In this document: positions 55,906 to 64,000 of the stretch, piece after piece
Position numbering within the stretch: the first letter of the stretch is position 1
How the letters are laid out: each line of letters starts with the position of its first letter
Assembly: GCF_900113685.1 (NCBI RefSeq)
Contig: NZ_FOQG01000009.1
Span: 1 to 64,000, forward strand
Source: Nocardioides psychrotolerans
Lineage (GTDB): Bacteria > Actinomycetota > Actinomycetes > Propionibacteriales > Nocardioidaceae
Direction of reading: 5' to 3'
Length of the DNA stretch: 64,000 nt
The notes under the pieces: generated by a model
What the model saw: only the letters and a program-made list of their open reading frames with translations
The model's database searches: none
Told to the model about the DNA's origin: nothing
Program-made: the position numbers and the translations under genes

Positions 55906-56988
55906 ATGGCAACAGTCACGTTCAAGAAGGCTCAACGCTGGTTCCCCGGAGCGGACAAGCCCACGGTGCCCGGCATCGACCTCGAGATCCGCGACGGGGA
56001 GCTCATGGTCCTCGTCGGCCCCTCCGGCTGTGGCAAGTCCACGACGCTGCGGATGCTGGCCGGGCTCGAGGAGGTCAACGAGGGCAAGATCTTCATCGGT
56101 GACAAGGACGTCACCGACCTGCCGCCCAAGGACCGCGACATCGCGATGGTGTTCCAGAACTACGCGCTCTACCCGCACATGAGCGTCGCCGACAACATGG
56201 GCTTCGCGCTCAAGATGGCGAAGGTCTCCCCGGAGGAGCGCAAGAGGCGCGTCGCCGAGGCGGCCGAGATCCTCGGTCTGACCGAGTTCCTCGACCGCAA
56301 GCCCAAGGCGCTCTCGGGTGGGCAGCGTCAACGCGTCGCCATGGGTCGCGCCATCGTGCGCAGCCCGCAGGTCTTCTGCATGGACGAGCCGCTGTCCAAC
56401 CTCGACGCCAAGATGCGCGTGCACACCCGCACGGACATCGCCAAGCTCCAGGCGGACCTCGGCGTCACGACCGTCTACGTCACCCACGACCAGGTCGAGG
56501 CGATGACGATGGGCGACCGCGTCGCGGTCATGAAGGACGGCGACCTCCAGCAGGTCGACACCCCGCTCAACCTCTACGACAAGCCCGTCAACCTCTTCGT
56601 GGCCGGCTTCATCGGCTCTCCGCAGATGAACCTCATCAAGGCGACGGCCAACAACGGCCAGGCGCAGATCGGCCACTACCAGGTGCCGGTCGACCCGACC
56701 GCGGCGAAGCGGATGGAAGGCAACATCACTGTCGGTGTCCGGCCCGAGTCCTGGCGCATCGTCAGCGCCGAGGACGGTGGCCTCCCGGTCAAGGTGACGG
56801 TCGTCGAGGAGCTGGGTTCCGACGGCTTCGTCTACGGCACCTCCGACGTCGAGGGCACGCCCAACCACATCATCGTGCGGGTCGCGGGTCGTGACACGGT
56901 GCACAAGGGCGAGACCATCTATGTCACGACCGACCCGCAGAACGTGCACGTCTTCGACACCGACACGGGGGCGCGCCTCAGCGAGTGA
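55906..56988 (+). CDS. Orphan sugar ABC importer ATPase (MsiK/UgpC-like)
   Basis: A 360-residue ATPase. It has Walker A GPSGCGKST, Q-loop FQNYALYPH, signature LSGGQRQR, CMDEPLSNLD and VTHDQVEA, and a C-terminal regulatory domain. GAAGGAG lies 6 bases before the ATG. It has no binding-protein or permease genes of its own on this strand. In Streptomyces one ATPase, MsiK, serves several sugar importers, and the importer at 24766-28177 lacks an ATPase. This pairing is inference. Confidence 0.85.
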   Translation: MATVTFKKAQRWFPGADKPTVPGIDLEIRDGELMVLVGPSGCGKSTTLRMLAGLEEVNEGKIFIGDKDVTDLPPKDRDIAMVFQNYALYPHMSVADNMGFALKMAKVSPEERKRRVAEAAEILGLTEFLDRKPKALSGGQRQRVAMGRAIVRSPQVFCMDEPLSNLDAKMRVHTRTDIAKLQADLGVTTVYVTHDQVEAMTMGDRVAVMKDGDLQQVDTPLNLYDKPVNLFVAGFIGSPQMNLIKATANNGQAQIGHYQVPVDPTAAKRMEGNITVGVRPESWRIVSAEDGGLPVKVTVVEELGSDGFVYGTSDVEGTPNHIIVRVAGRDTVHKGETIYVTTDPQNVHVFDTDTGARLSE

Positions 56989-56995
56989 CCCCGGC

Positions 56996-57940
56996 TCAGC
57001 GGGCGCGGTCCGCCGTACGACGGATCGCGCTGACGAAGGTCTCGAACAGGTCGGGCGGCACGTCGTGGCCCATGCCGTCGATCAGCAGCAGCTCGGCGCC
57101 GGGGATGGCCGCCGCGGTGGCTCGACCGCCGGAGACGTGGACCATCTTGTCGGCGAGCCCGTGCACGACCAGGGCCGGCATCGGCAGGCTGTGCAGGCGT
57201 GGGCCGCGGTTGGGCTGGGTGAGGACCGCGAGCATCTGGCGCATGACCCCGCTGGCGCTCACACCGCGGTCGAAGGTCTCCTCGGCCCGCGCCGTGACAC
57301 GCTCGTCGGTCTGCGGGTAGGCGGGGGAGCCGATCATCTTCCACAGGGCCTCGCTGGAGCTGACGTAGGCGTCACGGCCGGCGCCGCGGTTGGCGAGCAG
57401 CGAGAGGATCAGGCCCGGGTGCTGCCAGCCGACGGTGCGCTTGCCGGTGCTCGACATGATGCTGACAAAGGTGAGCACCCGACGCGGCTCGGCGATCGCC
57501 ATGGTCTGCGCGATCATCCCGCCCATGGAGACGCCCACGACGTGGGCGGCCTCGACGCCGAGGTGGTCCAGGAGGCCGAAGCCGTCCCCGGCCATGTCGA
57601 CCAGGGTGTAGGGCGGGCGGACCGGGGTGCCCGCGAAGGCCCGCACGAGCGTCGTACGGCGCACGCGGGCGCTGCTGCGGCTCGAGCGGCCGGTGTCGCG
57701 GTTGTCGTAGCGGATCACGTAGAAGCCGCGGCGCGCCAGCATCGTGCACAGCTCGGGGTCCCACCAGGTCATCGGCCCGCCGAGCCCCATGACGAGCAGC
57801 AGCGGCTCGTCGTCGGGGCTGCCGAAGGTCTGATAGCACAGCTCCATGCCCGGGGAGATCGGGGCGAACAGCTCTCCGGAGACCGCCACCGGAACCTCGA
57901 CGGGGGTGGTCTCGGGCTGTCGGCGTGCACGTGGGGACAT
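56996..57940 (-). CDS. Alpha/beta hydrolase
   Basis: A 314-residue protein with the fold's nucleophile elbow GVSMGGM, an early oxyanion segment MGLGGPM, and a late Asp and His (VHGLADKMV, GMGHDVP). It closely fits the group that includes esterases and TAP-like hydrolases. The substrate is not evident. It converges with the ATPase gene. Confidence 0.85.
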   Translation of the reverse strand: MSPRARRQPETTPVEVPVAVSGELFAPISPGMELCYQTFGSPDDEPLLLVMGLGGPMTWWDPELCTMLARRGFYVIRYDNRDTGRSSRSSARVRRTTLVRAFAGTPVRPPYTLVDMAGDGFGLLDHLGVEAAHVVGVSMGGMIAQTMAIAEPRRVLTFVSIMSSTGKRTVGWQHPGLILSLLANRGAGRDAYVSSSEALWKMIGSPAYPQTDERVTARAEETFDRGVSASGVMRQMLAVLTQPNRGPRLHSLPMPALVVHGLADKMVHVSGGRATAAAIPGAELLLIDGMGHDVPPDLFETFVSAIRRTADRAR

Positions 57941-58017
57941 GTCACCGAGTCTCTCTCACGGGTGAGGAGGTGTCTTCCAATGGCCCGGATTTCCCACCTT
58001 CCCGTGTTGCGGCCGCG

Positions 58018-58023
58018 TAACGT
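58018..58023 (+). promoter_or_regulatory. Likely -10 element TAACGT
   Basis: It ends 7 bases before the ATG at 58031. Confidence 0.45.
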
Positions 58024-58030
58024 CGTCCAG

Positions 58031-58867
58031 ATGAGCACCTCCACGCTGGCCTCCTTCCTCCTGCCGGAGGGCTATGCGAGGCCAGCCCTGGTCGCGGTGG
58101 CCCGCGAGGCGAGCCTCGTCACCGAGGTCGGCCGCTACGCGTTGCGCTCGGTCGAGGACCGCCGCACCCGCCGCAGCACGCCCTACACCGGTCGCGGACC
58201 CGTGCGCGCCGCCGACCCGGTCATCCTGGTGCCGGGATTCATGGCGGGAGACGCCTCGTTGGCGTTCATGGCGCGAGCGCTGCGGGCCCAGGGCTACCGC
58301 ACCTACCGCTCGATGATCCGCGCCAACATCGGGTGCACGCTCGACGCCGCAGCCCAGCTGGAGTCGCGCCTGGAGTCGATCGCGATCCGCCGCGGCACGC
58401 GCGTGCAGGTCGTCGGCCACAGCCTCGGCGGCATGCTCGCGCGCGGGGTCGCCGTCAGGCGCCCCGACCTGGTGTCGGGGATCATCACGATGGGCAGCCC
58501 GATGCTGGCGCCCGGCGCCCACCACCGCGCCCTCACGGCGGGTGTCGACGTGCTCGTGCGGCTCAGCCGGGCCGGCGTGCCGGGCCTGATGTCGGAGGAG
58601 TGCGTCGCTGGCAGCTGCGCGCGCCAGAGCTTCGACGAGAGCCGCTCGCCGCTGCCCTACGGCGTCGACTTCACCGCGATCTACTCCAAGCGCGACGGCA
58701 TCGTCGACTGGCGTGCCTGCATCGACCCCGCGGCGCACGCGATCGAGGTCCGGGCCTCCCACGTCGGGATGGCCGTTGACCCGCGCGTCATCGACCACGT
58801 GGTCGGGTCGCTGCGCCGTCAGGCGCAGCCGGCCTCAGTCGAAGTCGATCGCGGAATAACTGCGTAG
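58031..58867 (+). CDS. Lipase-like alpha/beta hydrolase
   Basis: A 278-residue protein with [11 protein letters not shown] near the oxyanion hole, the nucleophile elbow [13 protein letters not shown], and late YSKRDGIVD and SHVGMA for the acid and base. It resembles PGAP1/EstA-type lipases. No signal peptide is clear. Its last 33 bases overlap the 3' end of the convergent glpX gene, so each stop codon lies inside the other gene. Confidence 0.8.
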   Translation: MSTSTLASFLLPEGYARPALVAVAREASLVTEVGRYALRSVEDRRTRRSTPYTGRGPVRAADPVILVPGFMAGDASLAFMARALRAQGYRTYRSMIRANIGCTLDAAAQLESRLESIAIRRGTRVQVVGHSLGGMLARGVAVRRPDLVSGIITMGSPMLAPGAHHRALTAGVDVLVRLSRAGVPGLMSEECVAGSCARQSFDESRSPLPYGVDFTAIYSKRDGIVDWRACIDPAAHAIEVRASHVGMAVDPRVIDHVVGSLRRQAQPASVEVDRGITA

Positions 58868-59848
58868 CTTCTGGAGCCGGTGCTCGCTGGTGATCGAGCG
58901 GATCGTGCCGCTGCGCGAGCGCATCACCAGGGAGTGGGTCGTCGCGCCGCCGGAGCGGTAGCGGACGCCCCGCATCAGGTCGCCGTCGGTGATCCCGGTG
59001 GCCACGAAGAAGCAGTCGTCGCCCGTGACGAGGTCGTCGGTGTGGAGGACGAAGTCCTTGTCGAGGTTGTGGCCGGCGTCGAGGGCGCGTTGCCGCTCGT
59101 CGTCGTCCTGGGGCCACAGCTGGCCCTGGATCACGCCGCCCATGCACTTCATCGCGCACGCGGTGATGATCGCCTCGGGGGTGCCGCCGATGCCGAGCAG
59201 CAGGTCGACGCCGCTGTCGGGGCGGGCGGCGGAGATCGCGCCGGCGACGTCGCCGTCGACGATGAACTTGATCCGCGCGCCGGTGGCCCGGATCTCCTCG
59301 GCGAGGGCCTCGTGGCGGGGGCGGTCGAGCAGCATGACCGTGACGTCCTCGGGCTTGCTGCCCTTGGCCTTCGCGACCTGGTGGATGTTCTCCGCGACGG
59401 GGAAACGGATGTCGACGACGTCGGCGGCCTCGGGACCCGTGGCGAGCTTGTCCATGTAGAACACCGCGGACGGGTCGTACATCGAGCCGCGCGGGGAGAC
59501 TGCGAGCACGGCGACCGCGTTGGCCATGCCCTTGGCGGTCAGGGTGGTGCCGTCGATCGGGTCGACGGCGACGTCGCACTCCGGACCGGTGCCGTCGCCG
59601 ACCTTCTCGCCGTTGTAGAGCATCGGCGCGTTGTCCTTCTCGCCCTCGCCGATCACGACGGTGCCGTTCATGCCGATGGTCGAGATCATCACGCGCATCG
59701 CGTTGACGGCCACGCCGTCGGCGCCGTTCTTGTCGCCCTTGCCGACCCAGCGGCCGGCGGCCATGGCGGCCGCTTCGGTGACCCGCACCAGCTCGAGCGC
59801 GAGGTTGCGGTCGGGGGACTGGGGCGCGACGTCCAGGGTGGGGTCCAT
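58835..59848 (-). CDS. glpX: Fructose-1,6-bisphosphatase, class II
   Basis: A 337-residue enzyme that makes fructose-6-phosphate in gluconeogenesis. It shows [24 protein letters not shown] and [17 protein letters not shown], all diagnostic of GlpX. I choose ATG 59848 because TACGAT ends 7 bases upstream; ATGs at 59857 and 59872 are in frame. It lies 23 bases after the modC stop on the same strand but has its own promoter. Confidence 0.93.
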   Translation of the reverse strand: MDPTLDVAPQSPDRNLALELVRVTEAAAMAAGRWVGKGDKNGADGVAVNAMRVMISTIGMNGTVVIGEGEKDNAPMLYNGEKVGDGTGPECDVAVDPIDGTTLTAKGMANAVAVLAVSPRGSMYDPSAVFYMDKLATGPEAADVVDIRFPVAENIHQVAKAKGSKPEDVTVMLLDRPRHEALAEEIRATGARIKFIVDGDVAGAISAARPDSGVDLLLGIGGTPEAIITACAMKCMGGVIQGQLWPQDDDERQRALDAGHNLDKDFVLHTDDLVTGDDCFFVATGITDGDLMRGVRYRSGGATTHSLVMRSRSGTIRSITSEHRLQKLRSYSAIDFD

Positions 59849-59855
59849 GGTCGGC

Positions 59856-59861
59856 ATCGTA
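59856..59861 (-). promoter_or_regulatory. Likely -10 element TACGAT
   Basis: Leftward; it ends 7 bases before the glpX ATG at 59848. Confidence 0.5.
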
Positions 59862-59871
59862 TCGGTGTCCA

Positions 59872-60905
<1,034 letters not shown>

Positions 60906-60909
<4 letters not shown>

Positions 60910-61718
60910 GGCGTTGTCAGCCAGCGGTTGCGGAGCGCCGCGAGGATCACGACGGAGGCGAGCAGCAGGATCATGCTCAGCGTGCGCGCGAGCGCGGGAT
61001 CGCCCTGAAGGGTCGTGTAGATCAGCGACGGCATGGTCTGGGTGGTGCCGGGGTAGTTGCCGGCGAAGGTGATCGTGGCGCCGAACTCGCCCAGCGAGCG
61101 GGCCCAGGCCAGGACCGACCCGGCCAGGATGCCGGGCATCGCCAACGGCAGCGTGACGCGACGGAACGTCGTCCACCGGGTGGCGCCCAGGCTGGCGGCG
61201 ACGACGTCGAAGCGCTCGCCGGAGGAGCGCATCGCGCCCTCGACGCTGAGCACGTAGAACGGCATCGAGACGAAGGTGTGGGCGATGACGACCGCGCCGG
61301 TCGTGTAGGGCAGCGTGATGCCGCCGTCGCGGAGCAGGGGGCCGACCAGGCCGTTGCGACCCAGCGCGGTGACCAGGGCGACGCCGGCGACGACCGGCGG
61401 CAGGACGAGAGGGACGGCGACGGCGGCGCGCAGGATCGCCCGACCGCGGAAGTCCACGCGGGCCAGCAGCCAGGCCAGCGGCGTGCCGAGCACGATGCAG
61501 GCGACCACGGTGGCGCCGGACGCGACCGCGGTGAGTCGCAGGGCCTCGAGCACCGGCTCGCTGCCGAGCTGCTCGAGGAAGGTCGACCACGGGGTGTCGA
61601 GCACCAGGGCGACCAGCGGGAGCACGAGCAGTGCTGCTGCGATCGTGGCCGGGACGACCAGGACGGCGGGCGGTCGGCCGAGCGTCTGGCGGGTCGTCGG
61701 GTCGCTGCGTCGGGTCAT
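60906..61718 (-). CDS. modB: Molybdate ABC importer permease
   Basis: A 270-residue permease with about six helices and the loop VAASLGATRWTTFRRVTLP. RSLGEFGATITFAGN is a recognised ModB feature. It is separated from modA by 21 bases. Confidence 0.9.
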
Positions 61719-61739
61719 CAGAGGCTGTGTGTCGGGTGA

Positions 61740-62519
61740 TCAGCTGGGCGGGCCGAAGCCGGCGTCGGTGAGGGTCTGCTGGCCGGCTTCGGAGAGGACC
61801 AGGTCGACGAACTCCTGCGCGAGGTCGGCCTCCTGCGACTGGACCAACGGGGCGATCGGGTACGAGGTCACCTGCTCGGCGGCGCCGGGGATCTCGACGG
61901 TGGAGACGGCGTCGCCGGCGGCGACCGCGTCGGTCGCGTAGACGAAGCCGGCGTCGGCCTCGTCGGTGATGACCTTGGACAGCACCGCCTTGACGTCGAC
62001 CTCGAGGGAGGAGGGCTCGGCCTCCAGGCCGGTGCTCTCGATCAGGGCCGCGGCGACCTTGCCGCACGGGGCGGTGTCGACGCAGACGACGTAGGTGACG
62101 TCGCCGGAGCCCAGGTCGTCGTAGGAGGTGATCCCGGCCGGGTTGTCGGCAGGCAGCGCCAGCACCATGGTGTTGGTCGCGAAGAGCTGTGGGTCGGCGG
62201 CCAACGCCTCGCTCGCGTCGTCCATGGTCGCGGTGTCGGCGGTGGCCAGCACGTCGGCGGGCGCGCCACCGAGGGCCTGCTCGGCCAGGGTGGCGGAGGA
62301 GTCGAAGGCGAGCTTGACGGTGACCCCTTCGTGCTCGGCCTCGAAGTCCTCGGCGAGCGCGGTGAAGGTGTCGGTGAGCGAGGCCGCCGCGAGCACGGTG
62401 ATCGTGGTGTCTCCGTCACTCTGCCGCCCGGAGTCCTCGCCCTCGTCGGAGCCGCAGGCCGTGAGGGGCAGGAGGAGGGCGAGCAGGGCGAGGGACCTCC
62501 TCACGGTTGTCGTGCTCAT
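61740..62519 (-). CDS. modA: Molybdate-binding lipoprotein
   Basis: A 259-residue lipoprotein with lipobox LTACG. ModA features include AAASLTDTFTALAEDFE and FDSSATLAEQ, with GAPADVLATAD as the oxyanion site. The start shares one base with the stop of the upstream regulator (TGATG), so the two are coupled. Confidence 0.92.
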   Translation of the reverse strand: MSTTTVRRSLALLALLLPLTACGSDEGEDSGRQSDGDTTITVLAAASLTDTFTALAEDFEAEHEGVTVKLAFDSSATLAEQALGGAPADVLATADTATMDDASEALAADPQLFATNTMVLALPADNPAGITSYDDLGSGDVTYVVCVDTAPCGKVAAALIESTGLEAEPSSLEVDVKAVLSKVITDEADAGFVYATDAVAAGDAVSTVEIPGAAEQVTSYPIAPLVQSQEADLAQEFVDLVLSEAGQQTLTDAGFGPPS

Positions 62520-62914
62520 CAGGGACGCTCCACGACGACGTTGGTGGACTTGACCGAGGCGACGGCGCGCACCCCGGGGCGGAGGCCGAGCTCGTCGGCC
62601 GCCTCGGCACTCATCAGCGACACGACCCGGTAGGGCCCGCAGATCAGGTCGACCTGCGCCATCACGGTGTCCTGCTTGACCCGCACGACGATGCCGGTGA
62701 GCCGGTTGCGCGCGCTCACGGCCGCGGCGCGGTCGGGGTCGGGGTCACGTCCGTCGGCCAGGGACTCGGCCAGCTCGGCCAGGTCCTCCCCGGCGATCGT
62801 GCTGCGCCCGTCGACGGACGAGGCGGCGACCTTGCCGGCTTCGACCCAGCGCCGCAGCGTGTCGTCGCTGACCCCGAGGATCTCGGCGGCTTCCGCAACT
62901 CGGTAGGTAGTCAC
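62519..62914 (-). CDS. Helix-turn-helix/TOBE molybdate-responsive regulator
   Basis: A 131-residue protein. The first 45 residues form a MerR/excisionase-type helix-turn-helix (YRVAEAAEILGVSDDTLRRW). A TOBE/Mop domain (RNRLTGIVVRVKQDTVMAQV) follows that binds molybdate in relatives. It starts at GTG 62914 and heads the modABC operon. Two palindromes flank its promoter, which suggests it represses its own operon when molybdate is plentiful. Confidence 0.88.
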   Translation of the reverse strand: MTTYRVAEAAEILGVSDDTLRRWVEAGKVAASSVDGRSTIAGEDLAELAESLADGRDPDPDRAAAVSARNRLTGIVVRVKQDTVMAQVDLICGPYRVVSLMSAEAADELGLRPGVRAVASVKSTNVVVERP

Positions 62915-62925
62915 GGACAGAGCAT

Positions 62926-62954
62926 GCCGTATCTGCGGTGAGGAGACCAGTCAA
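62926..62954 (-). promoter_or_regulatory. Promoter of the molybdate operon
   Basis: Read leftward: TTGACT (62954-62949), 17 bases, then TACGGC (62931-62926). This is the best -35/-10 pair seen in the window. The start codon at 62914 lies 11 bases beyond the -10. Confidence 0.7.
62927..62938. promoter_or_regulatory. Palindromic operator candidate overlapping the -10
   Basis: CCGTATCTGCGG, or CCGCAGATACGG on the other strand, is a palindrome with one mismatch. A protein bound here would cover the -10 box. Confidence 0.55.
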
Positions 62955-62958
62955 GATG

Positions 62959-62970
62959 CCGCAACTGCGG
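62959..62970. promoter_or_regulatory. Second palindromic operator candidate upstream of the -35
   Basis: CCGCAACTGCGG, or CCGCAGTTGCGG on the other strand, is an exact 5+5 palindrome. It lies 32 bases, about three helical turns, from the first site. The flanks (ATG before CCG) are also shared. Confidence 0.55.
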
Positions 62971-62973
62971 CTG

Positions 62974-63072
62974 TTAGGCTCGGGGGGGCGCGACCAGGTA
63001 GGCGGTGACGAGCAGTGCCAGAAGGGCGCCGACCGCGACGGCGTCAGCCGCCAGGTGGACGAGGGTCGGCAC
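62974..63072 (-). CDS. Candidate 32-residue single-helix membrane peptide
   Basis: GTG 63072 to TAA 62974-62976 encodes a short start (VPTLVHLAAD), one hydrophobic helix ([18 protein letters not shown]) and PPRA. CATGGT (63079-63084) ends 6 bases upstream, the leaderless spacing used elsewhere here. It is too short for homology by eye, and a chance frame is possible. Confidence 0.4.
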   Translation of the reverse strand: MPTLVHLAADAVAVGALLALLVTAYLVAPPRA

Positions 63073-63078
63073 GCGGAG

Positions 63079-63084
63079 ACCATG
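63079..63084 (-). promoter_or_regulatory. Possible -10 element CATGGT
   Basis: Leftward; 6 bases before GTG 63072. It deviates from TANNNT at the first base. Confidence 0.25.
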
Positions 63085-63106
63085 CGGGACCTGTGACACT
63101 GGCCCG

Positions 63107-63673
63107 GTGAGCGAGAGCGGGACGCCCGGGCGTTACAACAGGTCGGTCGACGGGCTGGTGGCCGCGCTGGTCATCACGGTCGTGGCCGTGCTCGCGTGGG
63201 TGGTCTTCCGCGCGCTGACCAGCCAGGACGAGGAGATCGAACCCGGCGCGGTCGACTACCTCGAGACCGTCGAGCTCGCCCAGGACTCCGACATCGAGAT
63301 CGCCTACCCCGCCGAGCTGCCCGACGGCTGGAAGGCGACCAACGTGACCGTCGTACCGGGGGAGCAGCCGGCGTTCGGCCTGTCGATCCTCACCGACGCG
63401 GGCACCTTCGTGGGAGTGCGCCAGGAGGACGAGTCGCTCGACGACCTGCTCGCGACCTACGTCGACGAGGAGCCGGAGAACATCTCCGAGGAGGACGCGC
63501 TCTTGGTGGATAGCCCGATCGCCACGACGTGGGAGGGCTACTCCGACGAAGGCGGTGACCTCGCCTATGCCGCCGAGCTCGGCGAGGACCGGCTGCTGGT
63601 CTACGGCTCGGCGAGCCAGGCCGATCTGGTGCTGCTGATCGAGTCGCTGACGACGGCCCCGCTCACGCCCTGA
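63107..63673 (+). CDS. DUF4245 membrane-anchored protein
   Basis: A 188-residue protein starting at GTG 63107. One membrane helix (about 17-35, VAALVITVVAVLAWVVF) is followed by an acidic outer domain with YPAELPDGWKATNV, matching the DUF4245 family, which often lies near exonuclease VII and glpX genes in actinobacteria. GACACT, 6 bases upstream, may be its -10. The function is unknown. Confidence 0.8.
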   Translation: MSESGTPGRYNRSVDGLVAALVITVVAVLAWVVFRALTSQDEEIEPGAVDYLETVELAQDSDIEIAYPAELPDGWKATNVTVVPGEQPAFGLSILTDAGTFVGVRQEDESLDDLLATYVDEEPENISEEDALLVDSPIATTWEGYSDEGGDLAYAAELGEDRLLVYGSASQADLVLLIESLTTAPLTP

Positions 63674-63676
63674 CGC

Positions 63677-63877
63677 CTACTCGTCGTCGGCGCCGATGAC
63701 GGCGTCGAGTCGCGCGCGCGCACCGTCGAGCCAGGTCTGGCAGACCGTGGCGAGCTGCTCGCCGCGCTCCCAGAGCGCGAGGGACTCCTCGAGCGTGGTG
63801 CCACCGGTCTCCAGGCGGCGTACGACGTCGAGCAGCTCGTCGCGGGCGGCCTCGTAGGAGGGGGTCTCGTCGGTCAT
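63677..63877 (-). CDS. xseB: Exonuclease VII small subunit
   Basis: A 66-residue coiled-coil protein with YEAARDELLDVVRRLETGG and TLEESLALWERGEQL, the XseB signature. With XseA it forms the single-strand-specific exonuclease VII. It overlaps the xseA stop by 4 bases (ATGA). Confidence 0.93.
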   Translation of the reverse strand: MTDETPSYEAARDELLDVVRRLETGGTTLEESLALWERGEQLATVCQTWLDGARARLDAVIGADDE

Positions 63878-64000
63878 GCGGGCTCGTCTTCCTCGTGCAC
63901 GGTCGGGGGAGCGGGGTCGGGGTCGGGGGTGGCGGTGGCTGCGGCCGTGGTGATGGTGGCGGCGATGCGGCCGTCGGCGACGCGGACGCTGATCTTCTGC
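63874..64000 (-). CDS. xseA: Exonuclease VII large subunit, C-terminal end (partial)
   Basis: The last 41 codons of the frame run off the window. KISVRVADGRI is the usual XseA C-terminal strand, followed by an Ala/Pro-rich tail ending EEDEPA. The stop lies at 63874-63876. Confidence 0.8.
   Translation of the reverse strand, partial: QKISVRVADGRIAATITTAAATATPDPDPAPPTVHEEDEPA

Overview
The window is very GC-rich and has the gene content of an actinobacterium. Mycothiol S-conjugate amidase, a DUF4307 protein, a DUF1707 protein, a PIN-PhoH fusion, an LpqY/SugABC-type trehalose importer, RNase J and many apparently leaderless genes all fit this. The overall set looks most like a Nocardioides-type member of the Nocardioidaceae; that placement is an inference from remembered gene neighbourhoods, not from a search. 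I saw no rRNA, tRNA, insertion sequence, phage or CRISPR array.

Region 1 (1-10150) is a patchwork of gene fragments and single-gene inserts and is the most unusual part. It holds a membrane protein with a kinase-like tail, the N-terminal stump of a pyridoxamine-oxidase-like gene, a short-chain dehydrogenase, the N-terminal stump of a nucleotide-sugar epimerase, a divergent glutamine-synthetase-family ligase, an APC permease with a DUF389-like domain protein, a GT4 glycosyltransferase and an intact msrA. Three degenerate copies of the 3' end of msrA (A 2366-2440, B 4738-4833, C 7375-7440) lie ahead of the intact gene (8958-9605), all in the same orientation, with one to two genes between consecutive copies. 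The region ends with an antitoxin and a Doc-type toxin that has lost its catalytic motif.

Region 2 (10150-24530) is housekeeping. It carries cystathionine gamma-synthase with a MutL-type ATPase, an AI-2E family membrane protein, threonine ammonia-lyase, GreA, mycothiol amidase, two tandem secreted endonuclease/exonuclease/phosphatase proteins, a Ser/Thr kinase, peptide release factor 3 and RNase J.

Region 3 (24530-33800) is carbohydrate and alcohol catabolism: an AglEFG-like sugar importer without its own ATPase, a GH1 beta-glucosidase, a LacI regulator with a candidate operator, and a GMC oxidoreductase with an aldehyde dehydrogenase. Region 4 (33800-46620) holds thioredoxin, a hemolysin III-like protein, a cis-prenyl transferase, PIN-PhoH, a lytic transglycosylase-like protein, a TrkH/TrkA potassium system, a fumC operon with two methyltransferases, a spermidine-synthase-like protein and a second, class I fumarase. 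Region 5 (46620-57000) has a polyamine/iron-type ABC importer, a DUF1707 protein, LpqY-SugABC and an orphan MsiK-like sugar ATPase that could power the region 3 importer. Region 6 (57000-64000) has two alpha/beta hydrolases, class II fructose-bisphosphatase, a molybdate importer under a MerR/TOBE-type regulator with two palindromes at its promoter, a DUF4245 protein, and exonuclease VII genes cut by the window edge.

A recurring signal is a TANNNT hexamer ending 6-8 bases before the start codon. I found it at about 20 genes, and it was used to choose several start codons.
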